DNA of 33,637 bases from JADLGH01 sp964586675 (GCA_964586675.1 CAZPHQ010000030.1:1-33637); one strand, 5' to 3'; numbered from the stretch's first letter, positions 22,700-30,828 are shown. A program made the numbers and translations. The notes: generated by a model from the letters alone, not told the origin.

Positions 22700-23206
22700 G
22701 TCCGTTTCTCCTTATTACGTCTTATGCGAATATTATGCGCCCCGATTCTCCATATGTCATGCGGACCACATCCGGCACGCCGGGCATGCAGGAACCCGGC
22801 GCTGCTTCTACGCTGCACACTGCCTCTTAATATCTTCCTTCCCCCTACTCGTAGGGGGAAGGTCAGGATGGGGGTTACCTCATGCGCTGTCATTCCCGCA
22901 ACAACTTCGAGCAAGCGAGGAATCGGACGCCATTGGTTTACGCACAAGCGCTTATCCAGTACCGCTCCAAACATGTCTTCTTTAGTATCAAGCCTGTATC
23001 GAGAATTCAGCCTTTGCTTTTGTCTTGCTTCCCCCTCAGGAAAAGGCTTGTCGGGGCGTAGCCATGCGAAGCCTGAAAGCAGCGCGAAGCCGGAGGACGG
23101 TTCTAAGCGAGCGCAGGAACCGGACGCCCTTGCTTAGCATCTCGACGTTCATCCATTACCGCGAATAATCCGAATCAAAGCGAAAAGAGGGGGGATTAAA
23201 TATAAA
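22700..23206. repeat. Repeat-rich gap
   Basis: No gene is supported. About 22840-22878 is a C-run/G-run module variant (CCCCCTACTCGTAGGGGG, then GGATGGGGGTT). GTCAT module 22889-22924 (CGCAACAACTTCGAG...GGAATC) is followed by the GGACGCC tail, then a degenerate TCGAGAATTCAG copy near 22999-23008. From about 23028 a split C-run/G-run module contains a second GGACGCC segment (23130-23165) and closes with AAAAGAGGGGGGATT near 23192. Confidence 0.7.
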
Positions 23207-23827
23207 CTATCCCTCCAGCATCCTCCCGAGCAACATTACAATCCTCCCACCGTACCCGTCGCCCGGAGAGGCCCATCCTCTCCCGCCGGGATTGTCCGCC
23301 GCCCCGAGCCATTCGACATAGGGCGCGCTGCCCCTGGGGACAAGCTGAAAGCGCGGATCGACGCATTCCCCGTTAAGCGCCACGTCCGTCGCGTAAGCCT
23401 TCAGGTGCTGTATCTGCGCGCGAACCCCCAGCCTCGGAGAATCGAACCGGGCTGCGAACCCCGGCTGGTCTTCGTATAGCGCGCCGATGCCGGAGTAGTT
23501 GTTCATGTCGGGCGTGACGATGCGGCCGTATTTGAAATATCCGGTTTCCAGGAGCGACTGCGCCCACGCGACGTCGCCGCGGACGCCCTCCGCCCGCCCC
23601 TCTTCGAGGAATATTTCGGCGAGCTGTTTTACGGTGCAAAACGGGAGCTTCGGCCCGGGGTTGACCCCGAGAACATAGGCCGCCATCTGCGCCGCCGTGG
23701 CGACCGGCTCGCCTATGATCAGCGTGAAATTCCCGGAGTGCCCGCTGCTCAGCGACGTATCCGCTTCGCCGCCACGCTGAGCCTCGTCTGCCGCTTCATT
23801 TTTCACATCCCTGTCGGTCATGCGCAT
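23207..23827 (-). CDS. Glucosaminidase (GH73-like) domain protein without signal peptide
   Basis: 206 residues if started at the first ATG; the ATG two codons later is equally possible because the AAGGA site is very close. The first 35 residues are charged and disordered. From about 40 the sequence matches bacterial glucosaminidase-like domains: AAYVLGVNPGPKLPFCTVKQLAEIFLEEGRAEGVRGDVAWAQSLLETGYFKYG (candidate catalytic Glu94), NNYSGIGAL (109-117), SPRLGVRAQIQHLKAYA. Cleavage of peptidoglycan glycan strands is the family role. No signal peptide or membrane segment is visible, so export or use as an internal lysin is unclear. It is not near phage genes. Confidence 0.75.
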   Translation of the reverse strand: MRMTDRDVKNEAADEAQRGGEADTSLSSGHSGNFTLIIGEPVATAAQMAAYVLGVNPGPKLPFCTVKQLAEIFLEEGRAEGVRGDVAWAQSLLETGYFKYGRIVTPDMNNYSGIGALYEDQPGFAARFDSPRLGVRAQIQHLKAYATDVALNGECVDPRFQLVPRGSAPYVEWLGAADNPGGRGWASPGDGYGGRIVMLLGRMLEG

Positions 23828-24157
23828 AATTCCTTATTTAGTTCGATATCGACATTATGCACGCTTATTCGCGCCGCGTCACTTGTCTCAATCCGCGGCG
23901 GCGGAATTCAGGAGCCCGCGCCGAAAGTCCTTCCAGAGATTAGAGATTCTTCCTAACGCTGCCCCGCACACTTCGGGGCCGCAAAATTAAGAGCAATTAC
24001 AAATATTTATATTTGATATAAATAATGACAAACTCCGTTCCATCGAGGATACTATTGATATTACAGGTGCAATACTCGGTCGGGCTATGGGAACGATGGT
24101 GGATATCAATCGGCCGCCTGAATTGACAGCGAGGCGGTCTTGAGGGGGGGAAGTAGC
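23828..24157. other. Gap with AT-rich promoter region
   Basis: No gene seen. About 23985-24050 is very AT-rich (repeated ATATTTATATTTGATATAA-like strings) and probably holds the promoter of the methyltransferase gene; I cannot choose between overlapping candidates. Confidence 0.35.
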
Positions 24158-25132
24158 ATGACCTTATCCACATTCTTGAGACGTGTCCGGAACAACCGTA
24201 TCACCAGAAAAACCACGGCCATGACGCTCTGGCCGATGCGTTCCATCGTCAGGTCCTTCGCGGCCAGGCCCGGCTCACGCGCAATACTCAACCGCTACTA
24301 CGACCACCTCGGCCCCAAAGACAGGGCGACATTCCAGTCGCGATACTCCAGGGTCTTCCGGCGTGAAGACATCCCGATGTCCCCCGGGGCATGGCAAGTC
24401 AATTTCGCGGGCCGAGGCCTGCGCGTTCCCCTGAGGCCCGAATGGGCGTGGCTCGACTGGGATCTTGCCGTCTCTATCGTCGGACACGACATCGAGGTCG
24501 TACAAACCTACGAGGCGTTCCTCAATTCTTTCGAGCGTCCCGATTTCTTCTTCGACGTGGGGGCGAACTACGGCACGCACTCGATCCTTTTTCTCTCCGC
24601 CGGCATACCGGTAATTGCGTTCGAGCCCAATCCGAACTGCCATTCCTACTTCGAAGCCGCCTGCGGGCTGAACGGGTTCTCGGGCCGCTGGGAGCAGGTA
24701 GCCGTCGGGAGCGCTCCCGACGAGATCGAGCTCGTCTTCCCGGAGAAGGAGACGTGGCTCGGCTCCGTATCCGCCGACGTCACGTCCGGCCTCGACGGAT
24801 GGGGAGACGTGACGAGGCTCAGCGTCCCGGTCAGGAGCCTCGATTCATACATGAAGGACATTCCGCTCGGCAAGGTCCTGATCAAGATCGACGTCGAGGG
24901 CTACGAGATCGAAGTGCTTAAAGGCGCGGCGCAAATGCTCCGCGACTATAAACCGACGATAATTTTCGAAAGTAACGATGCGAAGCTGAGGCCCGAGCTC
25001 TTCGGCTTGTTTGAGGAATTCAGCTACAGAATACACCCGCTCCCATACCGTCCCTCTTCGCGCTTGAGAGCCTTTGGCCATGCCGCATTCCTCGCTTCCA
25101 CGGCGACCAACTTCATCGCGCTGCCCAGCTGA
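24158..25132 (+). CDS. FkbM-family methyltransferase
   Basis: 324 residues from the ATG at 24158; a TTG six codons upstream lies inside the G-rich ribosome site (AGGGGGGGAAG). It is a class I SAM-dependent methyltransferase: motif I FFDVGANYGTHS (about 131-142), motif II AFEPNP (154-159), and the FkbM block LIKIDVEGYEIEVLKGA (242-257) followed by PTIIFES. The N-terminal 90 residues are basic and helical and not part of the core. FkbM proteins O-methylate sugars or polyketides; in envelope contexts they act on glycans. It lies 76 bp upstream of the IPTL-CTERM gene, but a shared role is only an inference. Confidence 0.9.
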   Translation: MTLSTFLRRVRNNRITRKTTAMTLWPMRSIVRSFAARPGSRAILNRYYDHLGPKDRATFQSRYSRVFRREDIPMSPGAWQVNFAGRGLRVPLRPEWAWLDWDLAVSIVGHDIEVVQTYEAFLNSFERPDFFFDVGANYGTHSILFLSAGIPVIAFEPNPNCHSYFEAACGLNGFSGRWEQVAVGSAPDEIELVFPEKETWLGSVSADVTSGLDGWGDVTRLSVPVRSLDSYMKDIPLGKVLIKIDVEGYEIEVLKGAAQMLRDYKPTIIFESNDAKLRPELFGLFEEFSYRIHPLPYRPSSRLRAFGHAAFLASTATNFIALPS

Positions 25133-25208
25133 AGACGGGCACAAAGCAATTGTTTTCAAAACTCACTTATTGTATAATTCGCGAACAGAGACGTTTCGGG
25201 AGGATGGT

Positions 25209-25958
25209 ATGCAAATCACTCTGTCATTCATTACCGCCTTGTCCATTCTTATCCTTTTTTCCGCCGCGGCGCCGTCACTCGCGCAGATTACATTCAGCTC
25301 GAACGAAGCATTTTTCCACGCTGAAAACCCGCATTTAGTCACACAAACATTCGCTGCGGGCAACGTAGAGCCGGGGGGTAGAGACGACTGCGATACGCCG
25401 GTCGACAGCAGCTCCGACGATTCATGCTTCTCCCCGGGCGACATACTCCCGGGCATCGCGTTCTCTGTCGAGCCCGGCTCGGGGACCGTCCTCGTTGGCC
25501 CGTTCCTCTTTTTTAATCTTAACCCGGTCAATGTTCTCACGCCCGACGGCTCCACACAGAAAAACGTCGTCCTCTTTCCCGGCAACACTGTCTTCACCGC
25601 CGGCCTCCGCGTCGGCTGCTTCTTCGATTTCGGCATCGGGCTGCCCTGCACGGGTCAGGCGCTGAGAATAGAAGTTTTCGGCCCCGGCGACGAGCTCATC
25701 GGCTCGACAGACGTCGTAACCGACAGCCTCTTTCAGACGTTCGTGGGCATAACATCCGACGTTCCGATAGAGCGCATAACCCTGATAGACGCCGACCTCG
25801 ATCCGCCGAGCTTTAACGGCATCGCGAGCGTCTCCTTCCCCGGCGAAGCGCGCAACATCCCGACGCTTTCGGAATGGGGCATGATCGCGCTCGTCATGGT
25901 TATCGGTGCGGCAGCCGCGATAACGCTCCGCCGCCGCTCGGCTTCGGCAAAAGCCTGA
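25209..25958 (+). CDS. IPTL-CTERM exosortase-substrate surface protein
   Basis: 249 residues from the ATG at 25209, GGGAGGA just upstream. Signal peptide to about Ala25 (PSLAQ). The mature domain starts QITFSSNEAFFHAENPHLVTQTF, with two Cys pairs (DCDTPVDSSSDDSC; GCFFDFGIGLPC) and mostly beta-strand sequence ending RITLIDADLDPPSFNGIASVSF. The C-terminus is a textbook sorting signal: IPTLSEWGM (217-225), hydrophobic helix, RRR (241-243). Such proteins are processed by an exosortase and displayed on or released from the cell surface. No exosortase is in this window. Confidence 0.92.
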   Translation: MQITLSFITALSILILFSAAAPSLAQITFSSNEAFFHAENPHLVTQTFAAGNVEPGGRDDCDTPVDSSSDDSCFSPGDILPGIAFSVEPGSGTVLVGPFLFFNLNPVNVLTPDGSTQKNVVLFPGNTVFTAGLRVGCFFDFGIGLPCTGQALRIEVFGPGDELIGSTDVVTDSLFQTFVGITSDVPIERITLIDADLDPPSFNGIASVSFPGEARNIPTLSEWGMIALVMVIGAAAAITLRRRSASAKA

Positions 25959-26014
25959 GGGGGTTTGAACCTCTCTATGAAGTCAGGAAGAGCTGCCAAG
26001 CTGAAAAGTCTCGC

Positions 26015-26992
26015 TTACTCTCGGTTGAAATCGTCCTCAAATCTCCACAGTCTTTCGATAACGGAATCTAAGTCCGGATAGTCTCCGAAGATCATCTCCC
26101 TCATCTGCCCATAATCCGCCTTCAACTTTTTCAATATTTTGTCATTAGGAACCAGCTTCAACGTTCCCCGAACTGCAGAATCGTAATTTGCCCATCTACA
26201 GGGATAGAAACGGATCTTGAATGTCACGACTTCTGCTAGAAGCTCTTCGTCACCGGCAGCGTTTTTACCGGCTTCACTATCCAGCATCCTGTAAACGTCG
26301 TAGTAATGACGCGAGTAACGATCCTGCTGCGCCGTGCCCGCCGGCCTGTGTGCTTCGGCGTGAAGAATGGTTGATTTCTCCCAGAACGTCCGCTCGGCTT
26401 TGATCGTCTCGACAGAAATCTCCGGTGCTTCAAACAAGTTCGGCAAAACATCCGCCGCGTACGGCCTTACCGGAAACCTGCCCGAAGGAACCATCGACGC
26501 GAGCGGTCCGATCTCAAGCCTTATCACCGGCCTCAGATATACGTTATCGAACGCCTTCGGATATCCGATATTGATAATAAGACTATCGCTTGCGTCGACT
26601 TCCGCGCTGCACACAGGATCGATATCTCTTTCCAGCTCCGGCAGTATACGGTGGTTGATATATTCAACGGCGAGAGCATTAAGTCTTTCGTTGAATTTAG
26701 CCTGCTGGGTTTTGGTTTTCTTGACCTGGTCTTCATCAGTCAGCACGGTCCAGTCTAGAACGAGGTCTATATCTTCGGAAAACCTTTCCGTAATCCCGTA
26801 GCATTTCGAAAGGCTCGTCCCGCCTTTGAGCCTGAGAATAGGATGTAGTTCCGGATGCTCGAATATAATCATGAGCACCCTGCACAGCCAGAAATCCTTT
26901 TCCGCCGCGGCTGGAGTTATCCCCTTCTGCGCAGCCGTCTCACTGAAAATTTCCGCGAGTTCCCTTAGGCTGAGCGCAGCAACCTTTTTCAT
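26015..26992 (-). CDS. AbiEii-type nucleotidyltransferase toxin
   Basis: 325 residues. Nucleotidyltransferase motifs are LKGGTSLSKCYGITERFSEDIDLVLD (KGGTS 56-60; DID 74-76), the AbiEii/AbiGii region KAERTFWEKSTILHAEAHR (199-217) and QDRYSRHYYDVYRML (223-237), all hallmarks of the AbiEii family. Known members transfer nucleotides to tRNA or other targets and stop growth as type IV toxins or phage-abortive-infection effectors. Its start overlaps the stop of the upstream antitoxin gene by 4 bp, the standard coupling. Catalytic motifs look intact, so the toxin is probably active. GC is lower than the backbone, consistent with an acquired island. Confidence 0.92.
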   Translation of the reverse strand: MKKVAALSLRELAEIFSETAAQKGITPAAAEKDFWLCRVLMIIFEHPELHPILRLKGGTSLSKCYGITERFSEDIDLVLDWTVLTDEDQVKKTKTQQAKFNERLNALAVEYINHRILPELERDIDPVCSAEVDASDSLIINIGYPKAFDNVYLRPVIRLEIGPLASMVPSGRFPVRPYAADVLPNLFEAPEISVETIKAERTFWEKSTILHAEAHRPAGTAQQDRYSRHYYDVYRMLDSEAGKNAAGDEELLAEVVTFKIRFYPCRWANYDSAVRGTLKLVPNDKILKKLKADYGQMREMIFGDYPDLDSVIERLWRFEDDFNRE

Positions 26993-27597
26993 TTCTGACT
27001 TTTAAAAATCGATTTGATAACTTCGTAAACCCAGCTCGTAGTATATTGAGTGTCTTTCAATATTCGGGCGTGTTTTTCAGGGCTGAAATAATCCCTGATT
27101 TTCTGCTTTTCGTTTTCAGTCAGCGTTTTCTTGTTGAGTACTTTAATCGCCTGAACCACAAGATCGCTCTCGGGATATTTGAACCCGATATCGCTAAGGA
27201 CGGTTTTCTCGAATTCAAGCTCGATGTTTTCGACTTTATATGTTCTGCTTCTGTCGTTACAGTAATAAAGATATTTTGCTGGTACCTGTGTCGAAAGTCC
27301 GAGAATATTGAGAGCGGTATTACCCGAAACCTGTATCGTCCAGCCGAATTTCCGCGCCAGCGCCCGCGCAACCTGGTCGATATCGGGGCTCAGCTCACGT
27401 TTAAGCAATTCGCTGAATTTCGGGTAGTCGTAGATTCCTCGAATAATCCTGCGGATTCGTCCCTTCTCAAGCGAACGGCTCAATGCCACATCTATAGCTG
27501 AATGGATCCCGAAATCGGCGAAATCTTTCTTGGAAAATGCCCAACCCCTGCCATTCCCATAAATCCTATTTTGTATTTTATTTTCAATAGTATACAT
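26989..27597 (-). CDS. DUF6088-family (AbiEi-like) antitoxin/regulator
   Basis: 202 residues from the ATG at 27597; the frame is open further upstream to 27807, but that part runs through the operator and a 42-bp palindrome and has no family similarity. The sequence fits DUF6088: NKIQNRIYGNGRGWAFSKKDFADFG (winged-helix start), VALSRSLEKGRIRRIIRGIYDYPKF (wing, with the RGIYDYP signature), LARKFGWTIQVSGNTALNILGLSTQVPAKYLYYCNDRSRTYKVENIELEFEKT. These proteins are the regulators paired with AbiEii toxins. In characterised AbiE systems the antitoxin binds inverted repeats in its own promoter; matching repeats lie at 27617-27647. Confidence 0.88.
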   Translation of the reverse strand: MYTIENKIQNRIYGNGRGWAFSKKDFADFGIHSAIDVALSRSLEKGRIRRIIRGIYDYPKFSELLKRELSPDIDQVARALARKFGWTIQVSGNTALNILGLSTQVPAKYLYYCNDRSRTYKVENIELEFEKTVLSDIGFKYPESDLVVQAIKVLNKKTLTENEKQKIRDYFSPEKHARILKDTQYTTSWVYEVIKSIFKSQK

Positions 27598-27616
27598 AAC
27601 GTTATGGTTATATTTT

Positions 27617-27647
27617 CTGTTAGTAAATTGTAACATTTTACTAACAG
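27617..27647. promoter_or_regulatory. Putative AbiE operator
   Basis: CTGTTAGTAAA (27617-27627) and TTTACTAACAG (27637-27647) form a perfect 11-bp inverted repeat with a 9-bp spacer, 20 bp upstream of the antitoxin ATG. A TATAAC-like -10 lies downstream on the minus strand, so binding here would block transcription. Autorepression through inverted repeats is known for AbiEi; applying it to this site is inference. Confidence 0.65.
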
Positions 27648-27710
27648 ATGGCAAATCCAGTTTTAGAATCTCTTTCCACAAAAGAAAGTATGTGTTGGGG
27701 TGAAAATTGT

Positions 27711-27752
27711 AGCAAGATGACGGTATGTATATATACATACCGTCATCTTGCT
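27711..27752. repeat. 42-bp perfect palindrome
   Basis: The left 21 bases (start AGCAAGATGACGG, end TATGTATA) are mirrored exactly by the right 21 with no spacer. It lies between the divergent antitoxin (minus) and AbiEi-like pseudogene (plus). A TATACT box starts 5 bp after it on the plus strand. It may be a dimeric regulator site, a bidirectional terminator stem, or the fold-back end of a past insertion. No such arm is repeated elsewhere that I could find. Confidence 0.85.
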
Positions 27753-27817
27753 CGGCTATACTATAAAAAGACACACGATAGCAGACACTTATGTAACGAA
27801 ATTTCAAGATTACTTAA

Positions 27818-28633
27818 ACCGGCATCTCACCTGCCTCATTAAATCAGACAACCCTGAATGAACTATTGTATGGCTTTCTAGAAACACAAAACAAAATCCG
27901 AACCGGCTTCAGTTTAGACGATTCGAGCACCATCAGCAGAAAGAAATTCAGTAAAACTGTTATAAAACACGTAGGAAAAGCCAACCCAGAAAGAAAAAAA
28001 CTTACGCGCTACCTTATAAACTCCCCCTCTCCATTTTCCGTTGGCCTCTCTTTACGGTCAAGAAGTTTCCTTTCACATAATAGCGCTCTTTTCCTGCACG
28101 GTCTCACAGACAAATTACCGCGGAGCATTTATGTAAATACGGAACAGTCAGAGAAATACAACCAAAACGAGATAAGCCAGGAAGGAATAGACAGAGCATT
28201 TAAGAATCAGGTTCGTCAATCGAATTACATATGGGCTTGGAAGAATTATCGATTCGTTCTCATCAATGGAAAGAATACTGGAGAGCTCGGTGTCATGGAC
28301 TTCGCATTGGATCGCGGAGAAGTAGTAAAAGTAACGAATCTGGAGAGAACATTAATTGATATAGCTATAAGGCCCGTATATTCCGGGAGAGAGAAAAGCT
28401 TAATCGAGGCTTACCGCAGAGCGAATAATCGAATTTCTCCATAGTCTCGATTATTCATATCCCTATCACCAATCCATAGGCTTTTTAATGGAAAAAACCG
28501 GATTCGACGAAAGTGAATATAACAAGCTCCTGGACCTGGGAACCGATTATGACTTCTACCTCCTCCATGCATGAAGAAAACGAAGTACGACAGCAAATGG
28601 AGATTATATTATCCAGAGCAGCTTAAATTCTAG
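27818..28633 (+). pseudogene. AbiEi-family antitoxin gene with two frameshifts
   Basis: The main open part (27866-28444, no ATG; a TTG is the first usable start) has KKLTRYLINSPSPFSVGLSLRSRSFLSHNSALFLHGL, DRAFKNQVRQSN, INGKNTGELGVMDF and VTNLERTLIDIAIRPVYSGR...EAYRRA, the AbiEi-family antitoxin pattern. After RRANN the frame breaks at about 28430. The continuation is found in another frame: IEFLHSLDYSYPYHQSIGF, then TDYDFYLLH. A second break at about 28572 leads to MKKTKYDSKWRLYYPEQL and a stop at 28633, which completes the usual C-terminus. So the gene is nearly full length but inactivated, and possibly lacks its start. Its own AbiEii partner is not present here; it belongs to a different subfamily from the intact antitoxin next door. 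Confidence 0.8.
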
Positions 28634-28635
28634 AA

Positions 28636-29289
28636 TCACCGCCCTACCTCGAACTGCTCCAGCGTCTCCTCCTCGTCCTCGGAGGCCGCTTCCCACTCCT
28701 TGAAATACGGGTCGGAGAGCATAGTCTCCGTATATTCTCCCGCGAGGCCGGATGGCGTAACGCCGTATGTGCGGAACCTGCACGCGACGGGCAGATACAT
28801 CGCGTCCGCCGCCGAATACTCCCCGAAGAGCCATGGCCCGCCGCTCCCGTACCCGCGCCTGCATGTCTCCCAAATTTCGATAGCCCGCTCGACGTCGCGC
28901 GCGACGCCCGGCGTAACGAATGCCTGCCTCCCGCGCGCACGTATATTGTTCGGCATCTTGTCCCTCATCGCGGCGAAACCGGCGTGCATCTCGGCGCTGA
29001 GGGACCGCGCGGCCGCCCTCGCCTCTTTGTCATTCGGCCACGCCTGCGGATAGCTTTCAGCCAGGTACTCGATTATCGCCAGCGACTCCCAGACGGTCAC
29101 GCCGCCGTCGATGTAGACCGGCACCTTCCCCGAGGGCGAGTACTCGAGGATCCGCTCCCTCGATCCCTCGATATAGAGCGGTATACGCACCTCGTCGAAA
29201 TCGACGCCCAGGTGCTTCAGCATGATCCACGGCCTTAGCGACCACGACGAATAATTCTTGTTCCCGATAACTAGCAAAGGTTTAGCCAT
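28636..29289 (-). CDS. Glutathione S-transferase family protein
   Basis: 217 residues, AAGGAG 9 nt before the ATG. N-terminal thioredoxin-like domain: LLVIGNKNYSSWSLRPWIMLKHLGVDFDEVRIPL with the Ser-rich active-site loop (Ser14/Ser15), SPSGKVPVYIDGGVTVWESLAIIEYLAE (cis-Pro and the glutathione-binding E-S). The helical C-terminal domain contains WLFGEYSAADAMYLPVACRFRTYGV, the usual N-capping-box region. The SSWSLRPW start is typical of a proteobacterial GST group near the zeta/YfcF type. The substrate is unknown. The acidic tail (EDEEETLEQFEVGR) is a minor oddity. Confidence 0.92.
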   Translation of the reverse strand: MAKPLLVIGNKNYSSWSLRPWIMLKHLGVDFDEVRIPLYIEGSRERILEYSPSGKVPVYIDGGVTVWESLAIIEYLAESYPQAWPNDKEARAAARSLSAEMHAGFAAMRDKMPNNIRARGRQAFVTPGVARDVERAIEIWETCRRGYGSGGPWLFGEYSAADAMYLPVACRFRTYGVTPSGLAGEYTETMLSDPYFKEWEAASEDEEETLEQFEVGR

Positions 29290-29599
29290 TTTCGCATTCT
29301 CCTTTATCGGACATTAGCCATCTGACACGGAATATTTTACACGGGATAGCATATGTGTTTGTCATCGCGAGCAACGATTTCGAGCGAGCGAGGAATCTAC
29401 CCCTATTTTGTCATTCCCGAATGCCTGTATCGGGAATCCAGCCTTTGCTCTTTCTTTTCATTCCCCCTTTTCCTAAGGGGGGTCAGGGGGGATTTCTCAC
29501 CTCGCCCGCACCCCCAGAAATCCCACCGAAGGGTTTTAACGCCCCCGTTCGTATAAACCTTCAAAGCATGCTTACAAATATTCTACACAGGAGGCAGTA
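29290..29599. repeat. Repeat-containing gap
   Basis: GTCAT modules at 29361-29397 (CGCGAGCAACGATTTCGAG version) and 29410-29441 (ATTCCCGA...TCGGGAAT). A C-run/G-run module (CCCCCTTTTCC, then AAGGGGGG, then GGGGGGATTT) lies at about 29462-29494. The final 60 bp lead into an AGGAGG ribosome site (about 29589). Confidence 0.7.
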
Positions 29600-30109
29600 A
29601 TGAAGAGATTTGTCACATATCTTTTGATTTTAGGAATCGGACTCTCGACCGCAATAGCAGCCTATGCGGGCGAAGGATACAAGAACAAAACCTGGCTTGA
29701 TGAGGAAACCCTGAACCAGCTCCCGCCGGACAAGAAAGAGCTCGTGCTGAACGCGCTCAAGCAGGCCAAGGAAGAGAGCAAGGGCCAGAAAGACGAGATC
29801 AAGGCCGCGATGGAAAACGTTAAAACGGTCCTTACCGCGCCCGAATTCGACGCAGCCGCTTATAAAGCCGCGACCGACGAGCTCCAGGCCCTCATGGCCC
29901 AGCGTTTCACGGCCTTCTCCAACGCCATAGCAGAAGTCGCCCCCCAGCTCACTCAGCAGGAGAGGCAGATTCTCGCCGACGCGATGAAGGCCAAGTTCAA
30001 GAATCACCACGGCCGGAAATATGACAAGACCGGCTCGAAGGAAAAGATAAAAGACACCGTCGATCAGATGAAGCAGGACCAGGATGCTGTGCCGACCGAG
30101 GCCCAGTAA
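29600..30109 (+). CDS. Periplasmic Spy/CpxP-like (metal-resistance family) protein
   Basis: 169 residues. Signal peptide to about Ala23 (AYAGEG). The mature protein is all-helical and highly charged: LPPDKKELVLNALKQAKEESKGQKDEIKAAMENVKTVLTAPEFDAAAYKAATDELQALM, then QLTQQERQILADAMKAKF, NHHGRKYD. This is the heavy-metal-sensor/CpxP fold; the PPDK..LV and APEFD...Y...EL..LM elements recur in the protein at 31242, so the two are paralogues. It may act as a chaperone or metal buffer. It precedes the sigma gene by 144 bp and is probably a target or partner of that system. Confidence 0.85.
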   Translation: MKRFVTYLLILGIGLSTAIAAYAGEGYKNKTWLDEETLNQLPPDKKELVLNALKQAKEESKGQKDEIKAAMENVKTVLTAPEFDAAAYKAATDELQALMAQRFTAFSNAIAEVAPQLTQQERQILADAMKAKFKNHHGRKYDKTGSKEKIKDTVDQMKQDQDAVPTEAQ

Positions 30110-30252
30110 ACCGGCGGCGGTAAAGAGCATACCCCTTTATACATCCCACTCGTGAACGGGCGGCCATGAACACTCGACACACCGTTCTCAGCCGTCCGTT
30201 CCGGTGGTATCCTGTAACAGGTGAAACTGAAGACCCGAAAGCCGGATTCACC

Positions 30253-30828
30253 ATGACGCGTGAGATCGCATCGCGCACCGACGAAGAGCTCATGACGGGG
30301 GTACGGGAAGGTAACAAAGACTGTTTCTCCGAGCTCGTCACGCGTCACACACCGAGGTTCTACAGGCTGGCCTACAGGATGACGTCTAACAGGGAGGAGG
30401 CGGAGGATATCGTGCAGGAATCTTTCCTCGCCGTCTGGACAAAACCCGCGAGCTGGGACGAAGGCAAAAAGTCGAAATTCACCACGTGGTTTTACAGGAT
30501 AGTGGCCAACGCGTGCATCGACAAAAAGAGAAAACACGCGCCGCTGCCGCTCGAAGACGGGTTCGACCCGCCGGCCCCGGGAGGCACCGCGGAAGAGATA
30601 ATCGAGATGAAGCGGACTAAAGAACACATCGACGCTCACGTCTCGTCCCTTCCGGGCTCCCAGCGTCTCGCGCTCGCCCTCTGTTTTTACGAAGGCGTGA
30701 CGAACAGGGAAGCGGCCGACATTATGGGCATAAGCGTAAAGGCGCTCGAATCGCTGCTCATGCGCGCGAAAGGCTCGCTAAGGACGAAGCTTGGAATTTA
30801 CCGGCACAAAGAGGCTAGCAATGGATAA
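30253..30828 (+). CDS. ECF-type RNA polymerase sigma factor (CnrH-like group)
   Basis: 191 residues from the ATG at 30253; the frame extends upstream to an ATG at 30166, but that extra part is not sigma-like and overlaps the likely promoter. Region 2: ELMTGVREGNKDCFSELVTRHTPRFYRLAYRMTSNREEAEDIVQESFLAVW (core-binding and -10 recognition). Region 4: SLPGSQRLALALCFYEGVTNREAADIMGISVKALESLLMRAKGSLRTKLG (-35 recognition helix-turn-helix). The ALCFYEG...SVKALESLLMRA form is the one seen with CnrYX-like anti-sigma/sensor pairs. The stop overlaps the next gene. Confidence 0.92.
   Translation: MTREIASRTDEELMTGVREGNKDCFSELVTRHTPRFYRLAYRMTSNREEAEDIVQESFLAVWTKPASWDEGKKSKFTTWFYRIVANACIDKKRKHAPLPLEDGFDPPAPGGTAEEIIEMKRTKEHIDAHVSSLPGSQRLALALCFYEGVTNREAADIMGISVKALESLLMRAKGSLRTKLGIYRHKEASNG

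Noticed and set aside
22157..23137. Plus-strand 326-codon frame across the FMN reductase gene
   Set aside because: It is antisense to an obvious reductase and then runs into repeats; Arg/His-rich composition shows it is a shadow.
27598..27807. 70-codon upstream extension of the DUF6088 antitoxin
   Set aside because: It spans the operator-like repeat and the 42-bp palindrome and has no similarity to the family; the winged-helix domain starts at the ATG at 27597.
5195..29441. Insertion-sequence ends for the GTCAT modules
   Set aside because: No transposase frame and no target duplications were found; they behave as short non-coding repeats.
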